From: Ahaetulla prasina | Taxonomy: Eukaryota; Chordata; Lepidosauria; Squamata; Colubridae | DNA length: 64,000 nucleotides | Direction: 5' to 3' | Assembly (NCBI RefSeq): GCF_028640845.1 | Contig: NC_080541.1 | Span: 34,563,935-34,627,934 of the forward strand | Shown: positions 22,023 through 34,858 of the stretch, one piece after another | Position numbering within the stretch: position 1 is the stretch's first letter | Layout of the letters: every line of letters starts with the position of its first letter | Translations under genes and position numbers: made by a program | Notes under the pieces: generated by a model | The model's input: only the letters and a program-made list of their open reading frames with translations | Database searches by the model: none | What the model was told of the DNA's origin: nothing

Positions 22023-23670
22023 CTTCCTATGATTTTATCCTTTCCTTATGAGACAACATAGACTCATCCTTCAGATGGCCCTATGGCAGGCCAATTTGAT
22101 TCAGTTTTGTAATCTTGCTCTGTATTTGGCTTTTTAGTTCATCTAAAAGCCTTCATCAGGACTCTTCTTATTCAGGACTAACTTTATCTATTGCTCCTCT
22201 AAAACGTTATAACTCTCATTCCTTGTTTGGCTTATGTCCACTGTCTCTGTTTCTTTAGGGCTATTTTGAATGGGATATAGACATCTGTAAAAGTCTGCAT
22301 GTCTTTTGTCTGGAATTGTTTTTAACAAAGGAACAAAGATATCACTCCAAGTACAGCCAAAAAAATATTACAATGCAGTATATTTTGGCAATCAGTATTC
22401 TTTACTTATTTGTGATTGTGTGCATGGAGTACATCAACATTCAGCAAACATATGTAGTGATTGCACATATGGTTTTTTTCTGTCTAAGACTAAGATTTAT
22501 GGGCAGTTAGTAAAATAAATTGCTTTAATTAATATCTGCACTGCCTTCTTTCAGGATTTTTTTTCAATCTTTCAGTATAGTCTACAACCCCAGCATTTCT
22601 CAGTGTCTTCCATCTAGATACAGGTCTAGTTCAGGTCTTCTAATATAAAAGATTTGAACTTCCACCTAAGTTCCAAGATCAACCAAATTTGATTAGCTAT
22701 TGCCCCTTAATTGGACATTTTTTTCATTCAGAAGAACCCAGATTTCATACACATCACTGCCGGGAAAGGAAATAATCCAGCCGGAATCCTTGGTTGGCTG
22801 CTGCTAAGTCAGTATAGGTAATACTTATATTGATGAAAACTGCTCTGTTAAGGCATAAATTGTACGTGTCAATTATGTGGGATAGAGACTCTGCAAAACT
22901 GCGCTGATATAGGGATGCATTTATTGATGGATGCTTTTCAAAGAACAAAGAAACAAAACATTTGTTTGTAAACAAACTACAAGAACAATCTTAATTTCTG
23001 AACTTTTGGTTTTAATCTCTTTGAATGAAAACATTCATCAGGTCAAACACAGCTTTGTGAAAAATAACATCTAGATAAAAATACCGATGAGGCTACCAAA
23101 ATCATCTTCTCTGGTGGCCTTATATTTCTGGGTTTCCTTTCCAGGTGTCTCTGTTGACCAAGAGGGTAATAGCAACTTGACTTAGTGAGCTGTAAATCCT
23201 TTCTATGTTAGGAAATTAATCTTTGCTGGCTTGAAAGTAAATAAATTAGGTGGCTGACCCCAGAACAGACAACACATTCTGTGGGATTCCTCAATTTAAA
23301 AGTTAAGGTGAAGAAAAGAATCCGGAGAATATCTAGCAGGCATCTATAAAACACCTAAAAATGCTTAGATATAAAAATAGGCCCCACTTTTTGTGTTGCT
23401 AGTGTTGTGTTGAATATACTTGTGATATTCTATAATTTATTGCATTTGAAAAATAATGTGCTTCTGACAGTGGCCAATCTGCAGGTGATTACATCTTTCG
23501 CTCCCATTAATTCCACCAAAGGTTTTCAACATCTGCAGAGCCCCAAGTTGGGAAAGGCTGAGATAATGAATGAAATGAAAGTTCATTTAGAATCTATAAC
23601 TCAAAGGTAAAATGTTGCATCCAGATTAATGAGGTAAGCCGGGTAAGAAAGTTACTAGAGGTCATTACTA
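22023..23670. other. No recognised feature
   Basis: AT-rich DNA; no family or coding exon identified. Confidence 0.4.
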
Positions 23671-23940
23671 GGGCCGTGGTGGCTCAGGCTGTAAGATAGC
23701 CTGTTATTAAAACACAGCAGCTTGCAATTACTGCAGGCTCGAATCCCACCAGGCCCAAGGTTGACTCAGCCTTCCATCCTTTATAAGGTAGGTAAAATGA
23801 GGACCCAGATTGTTGGGAGGGGGGCAATAAGTTGACTTTGTAAATATACAAATAGAATGAGACTATTGCCTTACACACTGTAAGCCGCCCTGAGTCTTCA
23901 GAGAAGGGCGGGATATAAATGTAAATAATTTTTTTTTTAC
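23671..23940 (+). mobile_element. tRNA-derived SINE with L2-type 3' tail
   Basis: Pol III-type head ggccgtggtggctcaggctg and B-box-like gctcgaatccca, a MIR-like middle (ggttgactcagccttccatc) and the 3' end ccgccctgagtcttcagaga with agggcgg (23885-23911), which matches the stem-loop at the L2 ends at 8336 and 10815. The shared tail suggests mobilisation by L2 machinery. A T-rich tail follows. Confidence 0.8.
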
Positions 23941-23947
23941 AAAGATT

Positions 23948-24235
23948 AGCATACAGAGGTTCCTTACTAGCAACCTTTCTGGCTTCATGGACTGGCTGGG
24001 GGTGGGAGTGGCGCAATGGTTCCATGTGAGAGGTTGGCAAGCATGTGGGTGGACAGCTCCATTCGTGTGAGAGGTGGTCACACGCACCTGCCACTTGTGC
24101 AAATGGAGTGCGCACAAACTCCCCTGCTGCTTGTGCGAATGGGAATGCATGCATGCACTTGTCCACTGCTTTGTGGTCTGGTTTTGAACAGTTCACACCC
24201 CAGTAGGGGGCCATGGCCCAGGGGTTGTGGACTCC
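23948..24235. repeat. Possible hAT-like repeat
   Basis: The right part (gggggccatggcccaggggt, then a ttg-gga block) resembles the end of vertebrate hAT MITEs whose termini read caggggtccccaacc. The left end and target duplication are not clear. Confidence 0.25.
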
Positions 24236-24252
24236 GGTCCTAGACCAATTGG

Positions 24253-24393
24253 AAGTTTTTTTTTTATTTGCATTTAAATCCCGCCCTTCTCCGAAGACTC
24301 AGGATGGCTTACACTATGTCAAGCAATAGTCTTCATCCATTTGTATATTATATACAAAGTCAATTTATTGCCCCAACAATCTGGGGAAGTAAC
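24253..24393 (-). mobile_element. 3' half of the L2-tailed SINE
   Basis: The reverse complement matches 23820-23930: cgcccttctccgaagactca (24280-24308) is the same stem-loop, followed by tggcttacac and ttgccccaacaatctggg. The tRNA head is missing. Confidence 0.75.
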
Positions 24394-25129
24394 AGAAAGT
24401 TACTTTCTGTTTCATGTGTCACTGGCAGGTTAGTAAAATGAAGCTTTTTCCTCTATTTATTGGGAAATGGAGTTACTGGAGAAATGCTTTGAAATGAATA
24501 CCTTTACACATAGTAAAGGTAAGAGAAATTTCTCTGAAACCAGTTGGTGGGAGAGATGACCAGCCTCCTTTAATTCAGACACATTCAAGAAGAAATTGAA
24601 TATTCTGTCATACATAAATTAAATTCAGCACTGAGCAAAGATTGGACTTAGTAGCCAAAGATACTCTAGCCATATGTAAGGATCTGCTGAGAAGGTGCAA
24701 TTCTATGGCATAAGTTCTCAGACAAAATAAGGCAACTTATATGCCTGGCAAAACTCCCTTGGGACCTACTAGGCCCTCTGCTCCATCTGATTTTTTAATG
24801 TTTAATCTTTGTAGATTTTATGAATTTTATGAAATAAAAAGGTTGCTTGCTGGAAAACATCAGCCCTAAGTATCACATTTATTTCCAAACATCCAGAGAA
24901 AACAAAAACTGTGGAGTGGCCCTATTCATGTTCTTTGCTTGGAAGTATGTCTACCTACCTAAGAAAAAGGCAAGGATAAGCCAATATGGCAGAGACTATA
25001 TTGGGATGCAAACGTCACCAGTTTGTTTTCTGGTAATATACTGTTACTAAGATCCATGGGTGCCATTTTGTGAGAATCCCTTATGACTCTAAAAGATTGA
25101 AAATTTCTGACATAAAGCAAGAAGCATAA
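24394..25129. other. No recognised feature
   Basis: Unassigned; 24570-24680 is weakly reminiscent of a CR1 3' region but too diverged to call. Confidence 0.35.
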
Positions 25130-25650
25130 GAAATGTAGGACAAACATCACATCAATTAAAAACCAGGATCCACAAACACCGGCTGGCAGTCAAATGCCAC
25201 AGTCCAAAATCCTTAATCTCTACCCACACCAACACCAAGCAGCACCAGTTCAGTTGGAGCAACACAAAACTTATTAACCATCAATCATCAAAGACTGGCA
25301 CTCCACAAGCAATTCCATCAACAGACACACTGACCTACAACCAGCCTACAAACCCCTCAGAATCCAAATCAACTGCACAGCCAACCAGAGACAGCATCCT
25401 CAACCAACCCTCTCCCCACCAGCAGTTCACCTCCCAATGACCTTGATCTGATGTAATCTCAGGATCCATCACAAGACTCACTGATGACTCACAACTGACC
25501 CATCACAAGACCTTCATTTGACACACCCACACCTGAAGCCCTTATAACAGATGAACACTGACATACCCTAAACTCTGCTGAAGATGCTACCTAACCTGAT
25601 AAACTATTTGGAAACCAACTCACAAGCTCAGACAACAAACCTTTACCCTC
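25130..25650. repeat. Strand-biased, G-poor probable repeat
   Basis: About 500 bp strikingly poor in G on the plus strand (many aacc, cacaa and accaac motifs), ending tgctgaagatgctacctaac and ctcagacaacaaacctttac. Composition and ending suggest the 3' region of an old retroelement, but I cannot name the family. Confidence 0.35.
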
Positions 25651-28600
25651 AAACATAAATATATCGAGCAAGTTTGGACATGATTAGATCCTGCCACAAT
25701 CTGAACTGTTCTGCATTCAGTTCACCAAATCAAGACTAATTTGAAACTAAAAATATCAAGGATAATTTTTAAATTTCTTTTTCCTTTCCTATTTCTTCTT
25801 TTTTCCTAACATTTTCCCTAATCTTCTGGAATTTATACAAGCCATGGTTAGGGGCTCTTCTAATTAAAGTGGTTCTAAAAATATATGTTCTGTCATCAAT
25901 ATTGGAAGGGTTTTATTTTCTTCTGAACAAATGAATCTATAACTGCTTTTTAAACTAGCCAGTTATGAATCTCGCTCCACAAACTTAGCTTACAATTTTG
26001 ACAGAGAGATTCTGCCAACAAATCACTCTGTATCCTGAAAATATATGTCAAAGATACTGACTAGCTTTTTTAAAAAAAAAATCTGTGAAATTACAGCATA
26101 GTAAATAGAGAATTCTATTCCAGTGGAGTCCCTACTGTGTAATAATAATTATATAGTTAATATAGCTTGATCCATATATTAGCGGTATATTACCAGTAGT
26201 GGATAGTCTGATCTAGAAACATGGAATAAACTCTTAATTTTTACTAAAGTGAATACCCAAAGGAAGCATTTAAAAATATGCCTTATTTCCAAATTATCTG
26301 ATTGGTGTGATAATGTTTTTCAAACCTCTCATCTAGGAGTGCCTCCCAGCTGTCTACAAAAATCTATTGCCACTGTACTTTAAAACCAAGCCTTCTCAGA
26401 GTAGTCTTCATGCAAGCTGACATAAAATGCTTAGCTAAATTATCCCTCCCTTTTGTTCTCTGTGGTAATGAAGTGCATATTTCATTTCAGCTAGTGAGCT
26501 GCTAATTTTCCAATAGCAAACAGCTGGAATTTATATATTACAATATGGAGCTATATCCTGCCCCTGTGCTCTAGTAATTGTGTGTGAGCATTCCATCATG
26601 GCTGAAGCACAACATGGTCTTGTTTTATCATTTATGAGCACAGTGGTGATAGACAATATGATTTGTGAACTAGGATGTTCTTAATTCCGATTTCATCTCA
26701 GCCAGAAACTCAGAAGGTGGCTTATGCATTGAGTTATTTATTTTACTGTCGCTCTGAATGGCATATTGCAGAATAGAGAGAAATCCAGACAAGAAAGGAA
26801 GTGGAGTAGAGGAAGAGGAAATGGGCAGAACATTTTGTCATGCTGCAACATGAAAGCTAAACAAACCACATTGCAAGGGGGGGTGGTCGTGGATGTGGAA
26901 AGAATCTCAATAAGGAATTTGAAGAACAGCAGTCCTTAATCATTAAAATGACAGTCGGTGAGAGAATTTCAGTTTTTTTACCTTCACTCACTTCAAATTT
27001 CAAGTTCAAGACTAGGATTTGATCATAAACAAAACCAAGTGTTCTTGAGCCAACTGGAATATTTTCTAATCATAGACTCAGGCTCCTTTTAGAAAAAAAA
27101 TGGGATGAAAATTTCTGGTAAACTGAAACTTGGTTAAGGCTTATGCTCACTTTCCTTCTCTTTGATCAAGTAACAAACCGTTAAAGCCACAGTCACTCTT
27201 TCCAACTGTTTATAGTATGATCTTTATTCTTCACTCCTAATTACAGATTACAGCAATTTATTCTAGATTTTTATCATTTAACATTTAGGTGTTTTTCAAA
27301 AGGTGATGTCACTGGCACACCTGGCATAAGAGAAAAGACATATTTCTGGCCATAATTATCTGAGTTTCTAATGACAAAACTTGAAACAAGATGCACCATG
27401 CCCACCCCTGTACTCTCAATGTGCTCCTATTAACCTTAGCGGGATCTTGCTAATGATTAACCTGTACAATTAGTTTCAATAGTTTTTACTGTTAAGTTTG
27501 ATCAAGCTGAGCTTCAAACAATCCTGTTTTAATTTCTTCTAAACGGACAGAAGACTTTTGGATGTGGAAGTGAAAACCTATATCTTAAAGGTCACAAAAT
27601 AATCCTCACATTAAACCTGTGTGGCTAACGTTCTACAGTACTTTCCAACGGTTTCAGGTTTCACTGGCTGCAGTCAGATGACACTCATTCCACAGATGGT
27701 AACACCTGTCTGAACTCTGGGTACTCCCTCAGCTTTCCAGTCCAGGTGTTTCTTTTGTCACCCACATGATAACAATCTGCAGGTGCACAGAATTGTTGGC
27801 AGACAAGGCATACATTTCCACGTGATGCGGTTAGGAGGAAGGAAAAGCTTAATCTACAAGAATGTAAAACACAGCAAGATATCAGCTGTTCATTTAAACT
27901 CCCCCATTTCCTGAAATATAGTTTATTCTGACTTGTTGCCAATGCAGCTGGAAATAGAGATAGACTTTTCCCTAACTGGCCACTTTCATGCTTAAACGAG
28001 GACCTGCATTCATGGATGTTTGAATACTAGCACTGTTGAGCTACATTTTGGAGAATCGGGAGCTATATCTGATTTACTAGAGGGCAATCTTGACTGAGAT
28101 AAAGTTAAGTGCCATTTTCAAGTCCACAGAAATAGCCAGGGTTCTCTTTAATGCTTTCATATTCTTAGGAATTATTTCAAGTGATCTTTCTATTAAATAA
28201 CTTGCCCTGAAGCATTAGCAGAATTCCCCTTGCTGTTTTTGAGGAGGTGATTTGAGGGGCTAAATCTGATTCATGATTTGGTGCTATGTTAGTTCTTCTT
28301 TTCTTCTGGATTCCAAAAATTTTAGAGATTTCAAAAATTATGAAATAAAGCAAGATGTTTTCTAAGACTAAATCACTGTGACGGACTGAAGATAAGAGAG
28401 AAATAACTTGCTCTACATTGTTCTACATTTTTTCAACCGGGATTTCAGAAAGATTTATTGTAACTTTTTTTTCTTGCTAAATTAATATGAAACTCTTAAG
28501 TCCAATAAAGAGCTGTGTGGTTTCCAGTTTGTTTAACAAACTAAGCCAATATGCAGGAATGCAAGGTATTTTGTAACAACTGCGTGCCACAGATGTTTCC

Positions 28601-29317
28601 TTCAGTCTGTTCAGAATAAAGTTCTTGACCCGGGTGAGGAATAGAATAAATTTGTAATTTCTAAAGCTATGGTTTTGAAAAAATGTTGTGGGTAATTCCA
28701 TAAAATGCCTGCTCTGAAAGAGCAGCTTGCCAAATCCTATCATTTTTTTTGGAACAGTTAATCACAAAACTATTTACCAAAACCATCTTCTCAGGATGCT
28801 ACTATTGTCCATTTATCTTTGTCTTTGTTCTAGGCCTGGTACTAAAAGAAGTGCACTGAATTTTAACCACAGAGTCCCCCTTCCCACAGGAAGCTGAAGT
28901 ATTTCCCCCAGAGATGTTGAAAATGAAGGTGTGATATTTAGATGACTAAAACTTTGCATTGTAGCACAATCGTTTCCAATTTATTATGTTTTTTTTTTAA
29001 CTTAAAATAGTCTACTAGAATTGAGATGGAGGCAAGAAGTCTGGCAGATGCCATAGATGTCCATCAGCATCACACTGCCAATTTACAAATATTGCATAAT
29101 GAATTTACTGTACTTTGTTTTACCTGGAGAGCCTAATATCACAGAAATGCATAGTTATGTTTAAATATACATACTCCCTGTTCATGAGGTTGATATAATG
29201 AAGTTCTGCATACTCAAATGAGAGAAGATATCTGAAAAATGAAACCAAAAACTTATTATACAGCATGTTTTGTCCAATGGGAAAAAAGGTAATTGCTTTT
29301 GGCTTGGTGAACTGGAC
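25651..29317. other. No recognised feature
   Basis: The longest featureless stretch: AT-rich, no mobile element ends, no exon with convincing splice sites. The 26340-26600 part reads like unique sequence and could hold a conserved non-coding element, which cannot be judged without other genomes. Confidence 0.4.
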
Positions 29318-29399
29318 TGCATTCTCTCTCTCTCTCTCTTTCCCTCCCTCCCTCTTCCTCTCCCTCCCTCCCTTTCTCTCTCTCTCTCTCTTACACACA
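29318..29399. repeat. CT/CCCT microsatellite with short CA end
   Basis: Mixed (ct)n and (ccct)n polypyrimidine tract followed by acacac. Confidence 0.9.
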
Positions 29400-29684
29400 C
29401 TTTTAGCCATCCAATAGGTAAAGTCCTCTGAGTAGTTTACAATAACATGTAGTAAAAAATATAATAAGGTGAAAATATATATAACAAAACTGAATAAAAC
29501 ACAAAATAAAAACATTTAAACTGTAACGCAGCATTGCAATCATTCTAAAATTAAATCCATATGATTACAAGTCAATTCAAAAGCCTGGGATAATGGAAAG
29601 GTTTTCACTTGGCACCAAGGTGATGCAACTGTGGATTCCACTCAAGCATCCCTTTGGGGAAAATTCCATAACTGGAACTCCAAC
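29400..29684. other. Unassigned; A-rich possible LINE-tail remnant
   Basis: The segment at 29420-29590 (agtagtttacaataacatg, then A-rich text and aaaagcctgggataatgg) resembles retroelement 3' sequence in style only. Confidence 0.3.
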
Positions 29685-30112
29685 CAGGGGTGGGCTTCAA
29701 AAATTTTAGCAAGGGGTTCTCTGCCCAGTTGCTGGGTGGGCGTGGCCATGGTGGGCTTGGCCTAGTCGGCCTTCTGCACCATGGCAGGGGGGAATTTTTG
29801 CCCTTCTGGGGCTCCGGAGGCTTTCCTCGAGCCTCTGGGAGGGCAAAAATGGCCTTCTCAGGCTCCAGAGGCCCTCTGGAAATGGAACTGTTTCCAGCCT
29901 TCCCAAAATTCCAGTAGGCCTGTTTCTTCACCCTCCCCAAGCCTCTGCACACGCCCTGCACTTACCTGCATCCGATACAGGCTGTGTGGTGACTCCTGGG
30001 AGGGCAGGGTGGGAGGAGCCAGCAGAGTGGAATTTTGGGATTCTCTGAACTGCACAGAATCTTAGCTAGAGGTTCTCCTGAACCCCTGCAAACCCCCAGC
30101 AGCCCACCTCTG
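29685..30112. mobile_element. hAT-type non-autonomous element, family B, copy 1
   Basis: Starts caggggtgggcttcaaaaat and ends agcagcccacctctg. The GC-rich interior (cctctgcacttacctg, gactcctgggaggg) matches 34859-35291. No clear 8-bp duplication survives (actccaac against gctgttgc). Open frames in the interior are low-complexity and not conserved with the other copy. Confidence 0.8.
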
Positions 30113-30120
30113 GCTGTTGC

Positions 30121-31904
30121 TCAGAAAAAAATGTTCTCTTGTCATATTAACCATGAGTTTCAGTTGATTAGGTTTTGTCAAACCATTGCTTACTCCAGAT
30201 ATGCAAACTGGGCAATTCTGAAAATGTTAATATTTATTCCACATATTTTAGCAAGTTATCTATTGGCATACAGGTAAATTTCTTGTAACCAGATCTACAG
30301 TATGGGGACAGATTGCTATGTGAGGCTCCAGCAATTAATGTATGAACAAAAAGGCAAGTTCTTTTTTGACATTTATGAGGCCACTTGTATGTTGTGACCC
30401 AGCTCGATTAAGTCTAAAAAAATAAGAGTGCTATAATTTGTAAAAGGCATTAATCACACATTTGTATGTGTGTGTTAAAAAAATGCTTTGCATCTCTGTT
30501 TATCCCCATCTGGTTTTATTTTAATTCACCCTAGTCACTTATGGAATTTTGCTTAGCTGTCTTCATTTTCCTAGTCAATATTGAATAATGGCCTTCAAAG
30601 TAAAAATAATTGGCCTGCATGAGGCTTGTTTTATAACTCTTGCTCACAAAGAATGTGAAAGGCTGGAAAATGTGCTTAAACAGAAGGAATGCATTACATT
30701 GGCCCTTGAGAAAGAGCAGTCCTCCAGCTGCATTTCACTGTGTATTTTTATAACAGGCGCCTCCTTGACCAAGCAAGATACTGCTGATAGGTTACCCTTC
30801 CCTGATACCCTGTCTGCTTCATCAAACTAACCAGGTCACCTCTCCTTTCTCTTCCAGCCCTCATTTCTGAAAGGTGCATCCAGTTGGAGGGAGGAACTTT
30901 AAGTTTGCACCAATTGTGACTTCCAGCATATATGTGCATGATTACATTTCATGATAGAATTCAGCAACCATCCAGTTCACAGCCATTGAACAAAATGGAA
31001 GAGAACAAGTTGTGACTAAAAGCACAACATCCAAGCAAATATCTTGAAACCCATATTGATTACTGAGAAAGCTACAAATATGGAAACTTACTTCTCTAAA
31101 GAGGAAATTGTTTCCCTGTACCTCCAATTGTTGCTTGGAGGAAGCAATGACATAATAAAAAGACATTATCTAATTTCCGGAAAAGGGAAAAGTTGAGGAG
31201 GAAGAACTAAAGTGAAGGGATATAGGCATTAAAGAGAAAACAACTTGCATCCCCTAAGAATGCTTCAGAAATAATAAATAACAGGAACTTGTTAGGGTTT
31301 TAAGAAAAAATGGTTTGAGGTGTCCAACCTGGCTCCAAGATCTGGTCAGAAAAGCCCACATTAAATTTGGCTTTCTGCAAAGATATACTTTTTCTCGTCT
31401 TCCCAATCTAGAAAGCTTCTTGTTCCTTGGAAATAATGTTTTCCCTAGGTAGGCAGAATACGAGGCATTTGCAAGGTATGGGGAATAAAGACAGCAAGCC
31501 ACACAATTAAAAAAAGAGAGCTGAATTTATATTGCTTTCATGGCTGCCATCTTGATTTTTTTAAACCATACTTTGCAGACATCCTTGGTCTTTCTCAAGT
31601 TAATCTGGGTCACACAGATTAACCTATGTTATTTTCTTGGCAAACACATGGAAATAGATTTCTATTCCTACCATCTCCTCCTCTTTTTGAACTTCCTGAT
31701 CTATCCAATTGCACTAATCCTTTTTGATAATTTCCAACTAGGTCCAATTATTAGCTTTATTTAAATTTAGCCAAGATAAAGGTCAGATTGCAGAAGAGGA
31801 GGAAATTGTTTCATAGGTTTTATGCAACTGCTTTATGTTTATTGTTTATGTCCCGATTTTGTTATTTTTATAAGCATTTCAGGACAGTAAACATATTTAA
31901 TACT
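30121..31904. other. No recognised feature
   Basis: AT-rich DNA without recognisable elements. Confidence 0.4.
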
Positions 31905-32216
31905 CCTTCCTATTCCAATTTTCCTAACAACAACAATCCTGTGAGGCAGGTGAGTTGGGCTGAGAGAGAATCATTGGCCAAAGGTCACCTAACTCAGGGG
32001 TCTCCAACCTTGGCAACTTTAAGACTTGTGGACTTCAACTCCCAGAATTCCTCAGCCAGCAAAGCTGGCTGAGGAACTCTGGGAGTTGAAGTCCACAAGT
32101 CTTAAAATTGTCAAGGTTGGAGACCCCTGACCTAACTGACTCATGTTTAAGGTGGGACTAGAACTCACTATCCACCAGTTTCTAGCTGATGCCTTAACCA
32201 CTAGAGCAAATTGGTT
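31905..32216 (-). mobile_element. tRNA-derived SINE interrupted by a hAT MITE
   Basis: On the minus strand: head ctctagtggttaaggcatca, then gctagaaactgg, gttctagtcccacc (B-box-like), gtgacctttggccaatgatt, and tail cagcccaactcacctgcctc and aggattgttgttg. Same family as 61990-62212. The SINE is split by the MITE at 31995-32129. Confidence 0.8.
31995..32129. mobile_element. hAT-type palindromic MITE, copy 3
   Basis: 135-bp hairpin with caggggtctccaacctt termini. Perfect 8-bp duplication acctaact at 31987-31994 and 32130-32137, derived from the SINE it entered. The internal arms (cttcaactcccagaattcct; aggaactctgggagttgaag) pair almost completely. Confidence 0.95.
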
Positions 32217-33121
32217 CATTTTTCTTTCAGAATAAAAGGAAGCATTAAGAATGTTTTTAAAAATTGTTAAAGTCCCTAGGAATCCCAGGCTTTATTCCAT
32301 TTAAACCAAGGATTTTAAATTAGGGTTGAACATAGTTGAGAGTTATAAGATCTGTTTTATTTGTTACATGAAGATCTGGTAACCTAAAGCCAAAGTTTTC
32401 AATAGATTTTGGGGCTATATGTTTATTTAACTAAATAGAGTTCACAGTTTATTTACCAAAATCTTCTTTCAATTATCCAAAGTTTTCTTTACTTCATCAA
32501 GATAATTTAGGAAGGAGAGAAGAGAGAATCATTTTGCTGCTGATATGAAGACATTAGAAATCCTTGCCAAGCTATTCCAAATCACCCAGAGATAATGGGA
32601 CTAGGACATCTGGATTCCAAGGTCAAAGTCCAGGGCTTCGTAGTCCAGAGACTGGTGGTCCAAATTAACATTCACAAAGCAACATTGGACATTTTTCTTT
32701 TTGACAGACAGAATGTGTGACTTTCTGGAAGCTGGCTTGATCTATAAATTACAGATGGTCATTTTATTGATTTTATTTTACTTTTAAATATGTTTTATCA
32801 TTTCTATTACAATGTGGTTGTTGGCAAAGCCTGCTCTCCGGATAAGATGGATCCATTAGGACAAAGTTTTGCTCACTAAATGATAGATTAACAGGTCAGT
32901 ACTTTCCAGCCCAATTCACAAAGCTGTATGAAGTTCTGGTTCCAATTAGAGTGCCCTTTAAATAGAAAAGTAGGGTAAAACTTTCTAAATAATGAAACAA
33001 GACATCCTTCAAAGAAAAGAGGAGTTTCGTGCTTTTACAGAACGCTTGGTGAGGAGGCAAGGCAGAAGATTCACTGACTGATAGGTACATTCTAAAACTT
33101 GAATGTCCCTTGTGACCCTCT
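32217..33121. other. No recognised feature
   Basis: AT-rich DNA; nothing recognised. Confidence 0.4.
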
Positions 33122-33215
33122 GACTGGATGCTCAGAGCTGAAGAAGCTTCCTGGATGAGAAGCAAAATGTCTTCAAAGAAAAACAAGTCCAGTTCCTTTT
33201 GAAAAAGGATCTGTC
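33122..33215 (-). repeat. Palindromic interspersed repeat, half copy
   Basis: agctgaagaagcttcctgga, gatgagaagcaaaatgtctt and gaaaaacaagtccagttcct correspond to the right arm of the copy at 9505-9712. Confidence 0.65.
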
Positions 33216-33498
33216 CAGAGGTGGTATTCAGCAGGTTCTGACCAGTTCTGGAGAATCGGTAGCAGAAATTTTGACAAGTTCAGAGAACCGGTAAATACCA
33301 CCTCTGACTGACCCCACCCCCATCTATTCTCTGCCTCCCGAGTCCCAGGTTATTGGGAGGAAATGGGGATTTTGCAGTAACCTTCCCTTGGAGTGGGGAG
33401 GGAATGGAGTTTTTACAATATCCTTCCCCTGCCACGCCCACCAAGCCATGCCACACCCACAGAACCCTAATTAAAAAAACCTTGAATTTATCCCATTG
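33216..33498 (-). mobile_element. hAT-type non-autonomous element, family A, copy 1
   Basis: Starts cagaggtggtattcagcagg; the last bases (ttgaatttatcccattg) match the inverted start of the copies at 42060 and 55348. Interior blocks ggttctccgaactactc-like, ggaaatggggattttgcagt and ccacgcccaccaagcc are shared. A clear octamer duplication is not visible. Confidence 0.75.
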
Positions 33499-34850
33499 TT
33501 TTTCTTTTAAGATTTCTGTAATTGCCATATACATTAGCCATTTAATTGCTTCGTAGTTTCAATTAAAACTTGACAGCATTATTCAAAGCAAAAATGTTCT
33601 TGTATCCTTAAGGCTTATCCACAATTGGCATCTTGAAACAGGCAAAAAAAAAAAAAAGGGGGGGGCTGAATGTTAGCATTCACCTTTCTTCCAATTACTG
33701 AAATGCCAAGGAGTTGCAGAGAATCTTTCAACAGACCTCCCACATTCTTGATGGGATGTTTTCTATCAGAGTGATCCACAAATATTATCATTCAATGACA
33801 ATAGAGTTTTATCAAGGTATGTCTCAATCCGCAGGATGCAAGCTTTACACAACAGACGGAAAATTTGGCTCAGGGAAGAGCCTACTGTGTGTGTTACTTA
33901 CTGGTTATTGCAGTGGTCATACTGAGTCCCGTATGGTGGTATATTAACGAATAGCATGCAAGCCACCTTCTGTTGAAACATCTGCGACAGGGAAATTTCA
34001 GGCATTATTCCAGGTTTTTGTTTTTTTTAATGCTCTGGACCAAATTTTCTTCAGGACTATAAAATCTGGCAGGCAGCACTGTTGTGCATGATTTTTTAAT
34101 AAACTGGGACATGCCTTTGTTGGAGGAGTGAAGAAAAGGGCTCTTTGGAGACTTGTTTCCATTACGAAAAGTTCAGAAAACACATAACATCTCACAAAAC
34201 AGTATTTCTTAACTTTTTATTCCCTTTATTTTTTTTTCTTCCTTTTCCACCAAATGATAGAATTTTCTGCTTTATTAGATCGATCCAGAGATGTACTGTT
34301 TTGCACTGAACGTAATGAACAAAATACGTGTGCTTTCACCATGCAGACAATCAAAGAGAATGCAGGGAGTTGCCCATTTCTTAAGTATTTTTATGCTGTA
34401 TGTTCTCAGCAATAGTCATAAAGGACTTTCATTTTTATCAGACACCTTTTCAAAAAGCAGAAAAGGAAAAAGGGTGTACAGATTTGATTTCAAATGGTCC
34501 TTTGTTTGGTAATCTGTGTCAAATTGCAAAAAAATAAAAACAAAAAAAAATAGAATGGTGTTCAAGAAAAGGAAACTTTGTGATAAATATCTACATGAAC
34601 AATACAAAAGCATTTATTTTATTGATTTAAATTTATAGATAGCTTGCTATGAAGACAAACTTACACAGGTATTTTGGACTTCAGCTCCCATGGACCCCAG
34701 CCCAGCAACCGGTCCCTTAATGATAAGGAAGTAGGTGAAAACATCTGCAGAGCAGATGGTTCTCTAACTCATCAAAACATATTTTGCAAAATATAGTAAG
34801 TATATCACAATCTGATTGCTTTTATTCTTACTAGAGAAGTGGTAGATCAC
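33499..34850. other. No recognised feature
   Basis: AT-rich DNA with an A-run/G-run junction near 33640-33666. Nothing else recognised. Confidence 0.4.
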
Positions 34851-34858
34851 ATTATAAC

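Noticed and set aside
33630..33670. Polyadenylation tail of a processed pseudogene
   Set aside because: The A-run joins a G-run and no gene-like sequence lies upstream.
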